Shown: piece after piece, positions 29,462-37,804 of the stretch | Numbering within the stretch: position 1 is the stretch's first letter | Layout: each line of letters begins with the position of its first letter | DNA from: Oscillospiraceae bacterium | GTDB lineage: Bacteria; Bacillota; Clostridia; Oscillospirales; Acutalibacteraceae | Direction of reading: 5' to 3' | Assembly (NCBI GenBank): GCA_015066085.1 | Contig: SVPA01000007.1 | Coordinates: 1 to 64,000, forward strand | Length of the DNA stretch: 64,000 bases | The notes under the pieces: generated by a model | Database searches by the model: none | Seen by the model: only the letters and a program-made list of their open reading frames with translations | Told to the model about the DNA's origin: nothing | Made by a program: the position numbers and the translations under genes

Positions 29462-29683
29462 ATTTTTGAGGTACTCCGCAATAGCGGGGTGCTTCTTTTT
29501 TTATTGTTTGATTAAACAGATGAGAACACCCGAAGGGTGTGCGTCGAAACCGCGAGAAAACCGCGATAGGTTTTTTCGGCGGTGGAGTCTCGAGCACCGC
29601 TCAGATGCCGTTACCGTTCGGAACGGTCGGCAGATGGGTGGGCGCAGAGTATCATCTTCAGCGCGCCAATTTTTGAGGTACTC
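29444..29683 (+). repeat. 33-bp direct repeat of the tRNA-Arg(ACG) 3' end and downstream flank
   Basis: atcatcttcagcgcgccaatttttgaggtactc at 29444-29476 and 29651-29683. Confidence 0.9.
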
Positions 29684-29686
29684 ACT

Positions 29687-29845
29687 GTTCTCATATAATA
29701 AGAAACCTTCGGTTTTTCAGAGAAACTTGTCCCCCCCTCTTGCAGAAAAATCTCGAAAGACACAAAGTCTTTCGAGATTTTTATTCTTCGAGTTCGAAAC
29801 AACTTTCTTCCTACAAAACTTCTCGGTTCCTCATTATATGAGAAC
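29687..29845. repeat. ~160 bp element with 13-bp inverted ends in the duplicated tRNA flank
   Basis: gttctcatataat (29687-29699) / attatatgagaac (29833-29845); internal 16-bp hairpin aaaaatctcgaaagac/gtctttcgagattttt. Confidence 0.75.
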
Positions 29846-29925
29846 TGATAGCGGGGTGCTTCTTTTTTATGTAAAGAAAACGCGGTTTGTGGGTGTCACT
29901 GTGAAACGCCCACAAACCGCGAGTT

Positions 29926-31233
29926 TTATATTTCTTTTTTGTAAAGCCAAATAACCCGATCGGAAAAAACAATTTTTTCAACTTTAAATCCGCTCTCAGA
30001 AAAGTCTTGCTGGAGAGAGTTGTTTATCTCGCTCAAAAACCGCTGTGCATTGGCGTAAATGCTTTCTCCAAATTCTTTGGTTACACCAATCTCTACAACG
30101 CTTTCAGGCCTTAAAACAAGGTAAGCCGGCAAATCGGCCACATTTTCCTCTGTAAGAGCAAAGCCGGTACGGATAAAATAATTGTTTCTGGTTCCCGTGC
30201 AAACAGGTCTGTTTATATTAAAAGGAACCTGTACTTCAACAAGTTCTTCTTCCCGAAGTAAAGTATAGTCTTTGCTAAAGATGCGTTCTGTTCCTAACTG
30301 ACTGTCGGTAAGGTTGAAAAACTCGTGAGAAATTTCTACAGAACTTGTGTCATTCCAGGTAGAATCAAGATGATACCACTCTCCGTCAAGTAAAACCGCA
30401 TTCCACATATGTCCCTCTCCCTTAACCGTTCCGGTTAAAGAAACCGCCGTTATGCCAAAACGGGACAAAAGCAGTTGCATTGCCTTGCTATATCCCTCGC
30501 AGAGCGCTTTGGAATTTACAATAGCCCCATAAGCCGAATAAATCATGGGGTCGTTTTTGTCGTCGCTATACTCTGCCTTTTTGCAAAGCATATCGTGCAA
30601 CTCCAGTTCTATTTCATAAGGGTCTTTTGATGTAACGGCCGAAGTGATTTTTTTAATTTCGCTCTCAAGTTCGCGAACCATCCGCTCTTTTTCGCCTCTG
30701 GTCATAAGATAACTCGGAGAGCCGTTTTTTTCGGCGGTGAAATACATCATTGCGGTCTTGCTGCCGTCCTCTGCGTTTCCGAGCGCTACCGCATAGTAAG
30801 AGGGAAGCCAGAAAATTTCAGGATGGTCATTTGCCATAGCCGTTCTTACAACAGCAATATCAATACGGTAGGTTTCTTCGGCAGTCCCCAGAACTATCCA
30901 AGAGGTTTCCATTTTATTAACTGCCTCATAAAGTTTGTCGTAATACCCTTTTTGTAAATCGTTTAACTTTTCATAGCAGTAATGGATACTGTGTATTGAG
31001 TCGGGGGGTGGGGTTTCCTCGTCAGGTTTTTCGGGCTTGGGGTCTTGGGTTTCTGACGAAGAATCGTTTTTAGAGGATTCTTCTTTTGAAGAAGACCCTG
31101 TCGACGAGGATTGTCCCACCGAAACCGACGGGCTCGGGTCAGAAGAGGGGGGCGACGAGACTTCCTGCTTTGTGCAACCTATAAGACAGCAAAGCAAAAC
31201 AAAAGCCAGAAATAAACTGACCGTTCTTTTCAC
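29926..31233 (-). CDS. Transglutaminase-like lipoprotein
   Basis: Lipobox LLCCLIGCTK; ALCEGYSKAMQLLLSRFGI...GHMWNAVLLDGEWYHLDSTWND gives the Cys-His-Asp triad. Confidence 0.9.
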   Translation of the reverse strand: MKRTVSLFLAFVLLCCLIGCTKQEVSSPPSSDPSPSVSVGQSSSTGSSSKEESSKNDSSSETQDPKPEKPDEETPPPDSIHSIHYCYEKLNDLQKGYYDKLYEAVNKMETSWIVLGTAEETYRIDIAVVRTAMANDHPEIFWLPSYYAVALGNAEDGSKTAMMYFTAEKNGSPSYLMTRGEKERMVRELESEIKKITSAVTSKDPYEIELELHDMLCKKAEYSDDKNDPMIYSAYGAIVNSKALCEGYSKAMQLLLSRFGITAVSLTGTVKGEGHMWNAVLLDGEWYHLDSTWNDTSSVEISHEFFNLTDSQLGTERIFSKDYTLLREEELVEVQVPFNINRPVCTGTRNNYFIRTGFALTEENVADLPAYLVLRPESVVEIGVTKEFGESIYANAQRFLSEINNSLQQDFSESGFKVEKIVFSDRVIWLYKKEI

Positions 31234-31277
31234 GCAAACTCCCCCCTTTTAGACATTTTTAAATTTAAGCATTTTTG

Positions 31278-31886
31278 CTAATGAAAAATACAGTTGCTGA
31301 ACATTTCGGAAATACGGTCTATCCAACCGTAACAAACCGAATAGGGCAAAGATGTATCTGCCTCTTCAATTATAAACATAAAATCCTCTGAGGACAAGCC
31401 CGTATTTGCAATTTTTTCAAAAAAACTTCGGGAAATTTTTAACATTTTATCTGTAGAGGGCTCTTTTTCGATATATTCGGTCAACGAAGCCGAAAAATAC
31501 CTTGCCGTTTCGCCCTCTTCTTCAATATCAATACCGCCTATTCTGTCGCAAAGGTTAGGGGCAAAATCAGCAGATATTTTGAGAGTATAGTTTACATTAT
31601 AAGGTAGATTTACCGCCTCTTTTTCGGCTTCCTTGCTAAAAAGATAAATGTGGGTAACGATATTTTCAAAATCGAGATAAACAAGAGCCCCTTTTCCGCT
31701 TTGGTCGGTTATGAGAAGAGCCTGATTTTCGGGGGCAGAGCCATACTCGATTCCCGAAACATCTTCTCCCGCTCTGCTTTCTTCGGTTCCGATAACGGCG
31801 GGAACAAGAAAAATTGCGGTTAAAAGCATCATGCCGGTACATACGGCAAGGGTAGTAAGAACTGTAACTACTGCGGTCTTTTTCAT
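31278..31886 (-). CDS. Membrane-anchored hypothetical protein
   Basis: 202 aa, N-terminal TM helix, downstream in the transglutaminase gene direction. Confidence 0.7.
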   Translation of the reverse strand: MKKTAVVTVLTTLAVCTGMMLLTAIFLVPAVIGTEESRAGEDVSGIEYGSAPENQALLITDQSGKGALVYLDFENIVTHIYLFSKEAEKEAVNLPYNVNYTLKISADFAPNLCDRIGGIDIEEEGETARYFSASLTEYIEKEPSTDKMLKISRSFFEKIANTGLSSEDFMFIIEEADTSLPYSVCYGWIDRISEMFSNCIFH

Positions 31887-31933
31887 AAGCCCTCCAAGAA
31901 AAAGTTTTTTAAAAATATTATGGTAAAATTAAC

Positions 31934-31962
31934 TTGAAGGTATACATAAAAAATGATATAAT
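31934..31962 (+). promoter_or_regulatory. SigA-type promoter upstream of the interrupted tRNA-Arg
   Basis: ttgaag - 17 nt - tataat. Confidence 0.7.
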
Positions 31963-31986
31963 GCATCTGTAATTATTATGACATTT

Positions 31987-32255
31987 CCGCTCGTGGCGCA
32001 GTTGGATGAGCAAACACAAATAAGCCGAACCTGATATATTAAAAATTCTTTCTTTAAAAGTTTCACTTCCTAATACGAGTAGAATTTTGAGGGATTTTTG
32101 GTGCGGCGGAGTTTGTAAGGCTAACGCCTACAAGCGACAACAAGCCAAAAAGCACCAAAATTATGCCGTTTTAGGCAGGTTTGGATTGTTTGTGTTTGCT
32201 CTGTGCAGCAGATTCCGAGTCACGAGAACGGGGATTCGAATCCCTTCGAGCAGCG
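31987..32255 (+). pseudogene. tRNA-Arg(CCG)-like pseudogene split by an inserted element
   Basis: 5' half ccgctcgtggcgcagttggat (31987-32007) and degenerate 3' half gcagcagattccg...cgggg-ttcgaatcccttcgagc match the intact tRNA at 32293. Confidence 0.75.
32008..32201. mobile_element. Non-coding MITE-like insertion with ~26-bp imperfect terminal inverted repeats
   Basis: gagcaaacacaaataagccgaacctg / caggtttggattgtttgtgtttgctc; internal tttttggtgc...gcaccaaaa. Confidence 0.65.
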
Positions 32256-32292
32256 AGAAGGGTTCTTTCTTCCGCAAAACAATTAAATATTT

Positions 32293-32369
32293 CCGCTCGT
32301 GGCGCAGTTGGATAACGCAGCAGATTCCGATTCTGAAGAACGGGGGTTCGAATCCCTTCGAGCGGGCCA
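32293..32369 (+). tRNA. tRNA-Arg(CCG)
   Basis: CCGCTCG/CGAGCGG acceptor, loop TTCCGAT, T-loop ttcgaat, encoded CCA. Confidence 0.88.
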
Positions 32370-32414
32370 AAAAAGAAGTAACTTTTGTCTACCAAAAGTT
32401 ACTTCTTTTTTTAT

Positions 32415-32598
32415 CCAAGCCGCAGGCTTGGCATATCATCGCCGCACAAAGTGTGGTGCATATCATCAGCCCCTTTGGGGCTGTATCTCATCACGGCAAA
32501 GCCGTGTATAAATCCTCCTGCGGCTTGATGAGATGCAACACTGCGTGTTGATGATATGCAATTCCTTCGAAATTGATGATATACAAGGCTTCGCCTTG
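32415..32598. repeat. Symmetric hairpin array A (linker ATATCATC / GATGATAT)
   Basis: Seven hairpins; left linkers catatcatc x2, tatctcatc; right linkers gatgagat, gatgatat x2. Confidence 0.9.
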
Positions 32599-32645
32599 AT
32601 TTGTTTACGGAAAAGCAATATAATTCTCTTGAAAGGAGTGGTTGT

Positions 32646-32993
32646 ATGCCGAAAAATTATTTGCTGATATATTCCGAGCAGCTTGCAACAGAAATTGAAT
32701 TGCTTTGTCAAAATATTAAAGCACCATCTAACACTCTTTTCCAGATCCGTAAAAGTTCCAGCAGCGTTTATGCAAATATCCGCGAAGCAAATTATGGACA
32801 GAGTAAAGCGGATATGCTTTCAAAATTAGAAATTGCTCTCAAGGAATGTAGTGAAACCGAAGGATGGTTGCGCTTGTTGTTCAATATGAATGCGATTGAT
32901 GAAGAAATCTATAAAAAGCACAGAAATCTCTGCGGTCGAATCAGACGAATGTTGATTGCAAGTTGTAAAACATTAAAGGAGAACACAAAATGA
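32646..32993 (+). CDS. Four-helix-bundle protein (S23 / 23S rRNA IVP / Avd-like fold)
   Basis: IRKSSSSVYANIREANYGQSKADMLSKLEIALKECSETEGWLRLL is typical of the family; RBS gaaaggag. Confidence 0.85.
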   Translation: MPKNYLLIYSEQLATEIELLCQNIKAPSNTLFQIRKSSSSVYANIREANYGQSKADMLSKLEIALKECSETEGWLRLLFNMNAIDEEIYKKHRNLCGRIRRMLIASCKTLKENTK

Positions 32994-33385
32994 AAAGATT
33001 ATTGTGTATGCTAATGGTCTGCTTTTTTATCTTTTCTTTGTCTGCTTGTAGCGGGATGTCGGTATCCAATAAAATGTATAATGAGATTTTCGATTACGTA
33101 ACAGGAAATATGGATTCGTTTTCTCCGGTAGAAGAAAACGAATTCTATGATTACAAAGCAACGGGGTTAAGTATTGGTGGAGTATATTACGGGTATTATT
33201 ACTCTTCCGAAAACGAATGGTTACTGCCTGATTTTTATATCGGAAACGATTTGGAAAAGATTCAAAATGATTTACACAATGATGACGGGGGCGTATATTT
33301 CGGAAAGCCAAACAACGGCACGGATTGGTGCTTTATTAAAAAGATTTCTGATAACTGGTACTATTATGAGATGCACTGGGCGTAA
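32990..33385 (+). CDS. Small hypothetical lipoprotein
   Basis: Lipobox FSLSACSG; start overlaps the 4HB stop. Confidence 0.75.
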   Translation: MKRLLCMLMVCFFIFSLSACSGMSVSNKMYNEIFDYVTGNMDSFSPVEENEFYDYKATGLSIGGVYYGYYYSSENEWLLPDFYIGNDLEKIQNDLHNDDGGVYFGKPNNGTDWCFIKKISDNWYYYEMHWA

Positions 33386-33605
33386 AACGAGGGATTCGCA
33401 TACTTTTGGTCGTTCTTACCTACAGTTACACACCTTTTAGTCGCTCTTTCGCAAATTAAAAACCCACTATCGTAAGGTATGTGGGTTTTTTAATTTGGTC
33501 TTTTTAATATAGGGGATTCAGCCCGAGAGGGTTTTTCTCCATATTGAAAAATCTGCCGATTTGTAGTATAGTTATTAAAACCGTTTTTCTTTTGGGGGAA
33601 TTTTT

Positions 33606-34778
33606 TTGGATATTAAGTCCGAATCACTAAAAAAACACGCCGAGTGGCAGGGGAAAATTGAGGTTATATCCCGAGTTCCCGTAAAAAACAGCGAGCAACT
33701 CTCTTTGGCGTATACGCCGGGGGTAGCAGAGCCTTGCCTTGAAATAGAGAAAGATGTTACTAAATCGTTTGAACTGACCAGACGGCACAATCTTGTAGCC
33801 GTTATTACCGACGGTTCGGCGGTTTTGGGGCTTGGAAATATCGGAGCAGAGGCTTCTATGCCTGTTATGGAGGGAAAATGCGCCCTTTTTAAAGAATTTG
33901 CCGATGTAGACGCCTTTCCTCTTTGTATAAAAACCCAGGACACCGACGAACTTGTCAGAACCATATCTTTGCTTGAGGGAAGTTTCGGCGGAATAAACCT
34001 TGAAGATATTTCGGCGCCTCGCTGTTTTGAGGTTGAAGCCCGTCTTAAAGAACTCCTTGACATTCCCGTTTTCCACGACGACCAACACGGCACCGCTATT
34101 GTTGTTGCCGCCGCCTTAATTAACGCCTTAAAGGTTGTTAAAAAGGAACTTAACCGAGTGAAAATTGTTATAAACGGAGCGGGAAGCGCGGGAACTGCTA
34201 TTTGTTTGCACCTTAAAAAACTCGGCGCAGAAAATATTACGATGGTTGACCGTTTCGGCATTATCTGCAAAGGTGACGAAAATCTGTCCGACGCCCACAA
34301 AGAACTTGCCGTTATTACTAACGCAGAGGGTAAAACGGGAACTCTTGCCGACGCTTTAAAGGGAGCCGACATTTTTATTGGCGTTTCGGCACCAAATATT
34401 GTGACCCCCGAAATGATAAAAAGTATGGCGGCCGACCCGATTGTTTTCCCGATGGCGAATCCCGTTCCCGAAATTATGCCCGACCTTGCCAAACAAAGCG
34501 GTGCGGCGGTTGTCGGAACGGGCAGGTCGGACTTTAAAAACCAAATCAATAACGTTCTTGCCTTTCCCGGTATTTTCAGGGGCGCTTTAGATGTTCGGGC
34601 AACCGATATTAACGACCAGATGAAAATGGCTGCTTCTTTAGCAATTGCCGACCTTGTCAGCGAAAAGGAACTTTCTGCCGACTTTATTCTGCCTTTGGCT
34701 TTTGATAAAAGGGTTGGCAAAGCGGTCGCAAAAGCGGTTGCAAAAGCGGCAAAAGACTCGGGCGTTGCAAGAGTTTGA
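33606..34778 (+). CDS. NAD(P)-dependent malic enzyme
   Basis: LSLAYTPGVAEPCLEI; FHDDQHGTAIVVAAAL; VFPMANPVPEI. Confidence 0.96.
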   Translation: MDIKSESLKKHAEWQGKIEVISRVPVKNSEQLSLAYTPGVAEPCLEIEKDVTKSFELTRRHNLVAVITDGSAVLGLGNIGAEASMPVMEGKCALFKEFADVDAFPLCIKTQDTDELVRTISLLEGSFGGINLEDISAPRCFEVEARLKELLDIPVFHDDQHGTAIVVAAALINALKVVKKELNRVKIVINGAGSAGTAICLHLKKLGAENITMVDRFGIICKGDENLSDAHKELAVITNAEGKTGTLADALKGADIFIGVSAPNIVTPEMIKSMAADPIVFPMANPVPEIMPDLAKQSGAAVVGTGRSDFKNQINNVLAFPGIFRGALDVRATDINDQMKMAASLAIADLVSEKELSADFILPLAFDKRVGKAVAKAVAKAAKDSGVARV

Positions 34779-34785
34779 TTCACAA

Positions 34786-34828
34786 CAAAAAAAGACAATC
34801 TTTCTAAAAAGAAAGATTGTCTTTTTTG
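34786..34828. terminator. Strong terminator after malic enzyme
   Basis: aaaaaaagacaatctttct aaaa agaaagattgtctttttt. Confidence 0.9.
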
Positions 34829-34852
34829 TTCTGTCAATATATTTCCAACAAA

Positions 34853-35317
34853 TTATAGTGCGATGCTCTCTACATTAAACGCTCCTATATTAATAATATA
34901 TTTTTTCTTCCTAACCGCTTCTTCTATATTACAATACGCATTAGAAAAAGGAGTGTTTAAATAAGAAACTATATAATCTGCTTTCCCAATCATATATGAA
35001 TTTCTCTTTCTTATAGCATATCTCATAGGTGTTTTTGTTAATTCATCCGGAAAAATAGTTTTATCTGCATCATAATACGGATTATCAGTTTTTTTATTTA
35101 AATATGCTAGAACAACATTTATTTTAATTTCATACTTTTTTTCAAGCGAACTCAATACTTCGTATGAGAGTTTATCAAAATTTCCCTGTGTTCCAACATA
35201 AAAACAATTAACATCTTTCTTTGTAATAAGCTCTTCTATCTCAAATAACAGCCTTTCACTTATCTCTCTTGTGCAATTTTTGTGTCCTATAAAACAACAA
35301 CTTTTTATAAAAAACAC
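34853..35317 (-). CDS. SLOG/YpsA-like (DUF1273-type) Rossmannoid protein
   Basis: CCFIGHKNC; FYVGTQGNFDKLSYEVLSSLEKKY; RNSYMIGKADYIVSYLNTPFSNAYCNIEEAVRKKKYIINI. Confidence 0.75.
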   Translation of the reverse strand: MFFIKSCCFIGHKNCTREISERLLFEIEELITKKDVNCFYVGTQGNFDKLSYEVLSSLEKKYEIKINVVLAYLNKKTDNPYYDADKTIFPDELTKTPMRYAIRKRNSYMIGKADYIVSYLNTPFSNAYCNIEEAVRKKKYIINIGAFNVESIAL

Positions 35318-35333
35318 CTCTCTTTAACGACTA

Positions 35334-35356
35334 TTTTAAGGGAAATTCCCTTAAAA
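35334..35356. promoter_or_regulatory. 23-bp perfect palindrome, probable operator between divergent SLOG and XRE genes
   Basis: ttttaagggaa a ttcccttaaaa; half-site ttcccttaa again ~15 bp downstream. Confidence 0.7.
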
Positions 35357-35399
35357 GTCAATAAGACATATTCCCTTAAGGCATAATCTACTATAAGAG

Positions 35400-35621
35400 G
35401 TGATTATGTTGTTTCATCAACTCAGAGATATGCGAGAAGATAAGGACTTGACCCAGGCACAAATGGCGAAGTTCCTTCAAATTCATCAAACAACCTATTC
35501 GGATTATGAAATCGGGAAACTCAATGTTCCTATTGATGTTTTTATAAAACTTGCCGAGTTTTACAACACAAGTATTGATTTTCTTGCGGGAGTTACAGAT
35601 AATTCTACTCGATATAAGTAA
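35400..35621 (+). CDS. XRE-family HTH transcriptional regulator
   Basis: LRDMREDKDLTQAQMAKFLQIHQTTYSDYEIGKLNVPIDVFIKLAEFYNTSIDFLAG. Confidence 0.88.
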   Translation: MIMLFHQLRDMREDKDLTQAQMAKFLQIHQTTYSDYEIGKLNVPIDVFIKLAEFYNTSIDFLAGVTDNSTRYK

Positions 35622-35729
35622 ATAGTATTTAATGTGATATGATATAAATCCCTCACACTCCTCCTTTTTGTTGCAGACAAATAATATATGTGTTATAATG
35701 TCTTTATAAAAAGCAAAGGAGGCAAAGTG

Positions 35730-36281
35730 GTGAAAAAAATATATCTGATGCTAACCAGAACCGAATCGTTTGTTTCAAAAACGGTTCATATGGTCACTAA
35801 AGACTCATATACCCACGCATCCCTTGCTTTTGACGAAAACCTTACCGAATTTTACAGTTCAACAAGAAAAAACGGAAAAACTATCTTCCCCGCGGGGCCG
35901 AGCAGAGAATATCTTGGCCGAGGCTTTTTTGCCCGTTACGGAAGAACCCCTTGCGCCCTTTATGAACTTGAGGTTGAGGACAGCGTTTATGACAAGGCTT
36001 TTGAGATTGCCCGTTCCTTTGCCGACAACCAAAAACTTTATAAATTCAACGCCTGGGGGCTTATTACCTGTCGTTTCGGAGTTCCTCTTTACCGAAAAAA
36101 CAAGTTTTTCTGTTCCCAGTTTGTTGCCGAGGTTCTAAACCGGGCAAACGCCGTAAAACTTCCTAAAGAAAGCGGTCTTATCAGGCCGAGCGACTATATG
36201 AAGGTTGCGGAATTTAAGTGTGTTTTTACGGGCGACATTAAGGATGTTAAAAACTTTAAAGAACTTACTACTACAAAATAA
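35730..36281 (+). CDS. Permuted NlpC/P60 (YiiX-like) papain-fold protein
   Basis: SYTHASLAFDENL (His) and FFCSQFVAEVL (Cys) in permuted order; aaaggagg RBS before GTG 35730. Confidence 0.7.
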   Translation: MKKIYLMLTRTESFVSKTVHMVTKDSYTHASLAFDENLTEFYSSTRKNGKTIFPAGPSREYLGRGFFARYGRTPCALYELEVEDSVYDKAFEIARSFADNQKLYKFNAWGLITCRFGVPLYRKNKFFCSQFVAEVLNRANAVKLPKESGLIRPSDYMKVAEFKCVFTGDIKDVKNFKELTTTK

Positions 36282-36282
36282 A

Positions 36283-36316
36283 AGAACGGAAACTTTCGTT
36301 TCCGTTCTTTTTATTT
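36283..36316. terminator. Terminator between convergent genes
   Basis: aagaacggaaac ttt cgtttccgttctttttatttt. Confidence 0.85.
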
Positions 36317-37033
36317 TAAGGCTTCAATAACCTCTTTTGCATATTTATAGTTTTGCTTTCCTTTTTCGGTTTCAACCGTTGTTCCGCCAACTGTTCTAAG
36401 GCAAAGGTAACGGGGTTTTCCTTCAAGCAGTGTGTGTCTGTCTTCGGGCAAGGCGTCATAAAAACTTTCGGGCAGTTCTACAATGTTCTGTTTTGTAAAA
36501 AGAACCATATCGCTCGAAACTCCGTTTAAAAACTCCAGACTCTTCTCGTCAAGAATAAAGAGCATAGCCTGATTGTCGCTGCTTAAAATAGACTGAATTT
36601 TAAGCATCATATTGTCAACATAAGACTTTTGGTCGGTTTCAAGACTGAAAGAACAGTCGGTCGCTAAAATTTCAACCTTTCCGTTTGAGTTTACATCGGG
36701 ATAATATTCTTTAATCCATTCCTCAATTCCCTTAAGTTCTTCGGGAGAAACATATTCATAACAGTAAACGGTAACCTTTGCGTCATATTTCGGGACCGAA
36801 AGGGTTGAATAAAGGATAAAGGCAAGGACCAAAACGCCGACAACGCCCACTATAACCTTATATTTATGGTAATTCATAAAGTGACCAAACTTTTCGCCAA
36901 AGGTTTTAAGTTCGGTCTTTTCGGTTTTTTTAAGAGAGGAGGTGTCGAGTTGACCTTGTTGCATTTTTTTAAGGTTTATAAGTTCCTTTTGAGCCGATTC
37001 TCTTTGCCTTAAGGTTTCACTTTTCTTTTGCAT
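36311..37033 (-). CDS. Hypothetical membrane protein
   Basis: One TM helix with extracytoplasmic domain; 240 aa. Confidence 0.7.
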   Translation of the reverse strand: MQKKSETLRQRESAQKELINLKKMQQGQLDTSSLKKTEKTELKTFGEKFGHFMNYHKYKVIVGVVGVLVLAFILYSTLSVPKYDAKVTVYCYEYVSPEELKGIEEWIKEYYPDVNSNGKVEILATDCSFSLETDQKSYVDNMMLKIQSILSSDNQAMLFILDEKSLEFLNGVSSDMVLFTKQNIVELPESFYDALPEDRHTLLEGKPRYLCLRTVGGTTVETEKGKQNYKYAKEVIEALK

Positions 37034-37121
37034 TCTTTTCTCCTTGTTTTAAGCCTTGCTAAAACAAAAGCAACGCCCCGTTATAAGTAAAGGCGGACAG
37101 GGGTATCCTGTCCGCGCCGAA

Positions 37122-37592
37122 TTATTTAGAAATTCCGACAATTTTAAACTTAAGTTCTCCTGCGGGGGCTTCGGCGGTAACTTCATCGCCCACCTTGGAG
37201 CCTAAAAGAGCCTTTCCTACGGGAGAGTCGTCCGAAATAAGTCCGTTCATAGGGTCTGCTTCGGCAGAACCGACAACTCGGTAGGTTAGTTCTTCGCCAA
37301 ACTCTACGTCAAAAACGGTAACGGTAACGCCGACCGTAACCGAATCGGTAGCAACATCTTCCTCTATAAGAACAACATTTTCAAGCATTTTTTCAAGTTC
37401 AATGATTCTGGCTTCAATTTTTGCCTGTTCATTCTTAGCCTCATCATATTCACTGTTTTCCGAAAGGTCGCCGTATCCTCTGGCAACACGGATTTTCTCG
37501 GCAATATCCGTTCTTCCGGTAGTTTTTAGTCTTTCTAACTCATCTCTAAGTCTTTTAAGACCCTCTTTAGTGAGTTGTATGCTTTTAGCCAT
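37122..37592 (-). CDS. greA: Transcription elongation factor GreA
   Basis: [21 protein letters not shown]...[25 protein letters not shown]. Confidence 0.96.
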   Translation of the reverse strand: MAKSIQLTKEGLKRLRDELERLKTTGRTDIAEKIRVARGYGDLSENSEYDEAKNEQAKIEARIIELEKMLENVVLIEEDVATDSVTVGVTVTVFDVEFGEELTYRVVGSAEADPMNGLISDDSPVGKALLGSKVGDEVTAEAPAGELKFKIVGISK

Positions 37593-37804
37593 TTTGTTTT
37601 TTCTCCATTCAATAAATATTACTGCGAGGGACAAGCCGTGCTAATGCAACGAGTCTATTATATGTTTTTAATCTGTCGTTGTCAAGTAAATAAAATATTA
37701 ACACTTTTTTAAGTTGCTTGTTCCTTGACAAAGGGTAAAAAGTGTACTAATATAAATATGCAGATATTTTGTTTGTATTCAAAAATTTTTAAGGGGATTT
37801 TTCT

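Noticed and set aside
29352-29954. 200-aa ORF through tRNA-Arg(ACG) and its repeats
   Set aside because: Contains the tRNA gene and translated direct repeats; not a protein.
32087-32551. 154-aa ORF across the MITE-like element, tRNA and hairpin array A
   Set aside because: Crosses a tRNA gene and palindromic repeats; translation is an artefact.
32415-32598. Possibility that hairpin array A is a CRISPR array
   Set aside because: Linkers are only 8-9 bp and invert at the midpoint, the intervening units are palindromes, and no cas genes are in the window.
32415-32993. Full diversity-generating retroelement around the 4HB gene
   Set aside because: No reverse transcriptase, template/variable repeat pair or C-type lectin target gene is visible; only the Avd-like fold is shared.
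33575-34837. 420-aa minus-strand ORF opposite malic enzyme
   Set aside because: Exact antisense shadow of a clearly conserved malic enzyme; Ser/Ala-rich low-information translation, no family motif.
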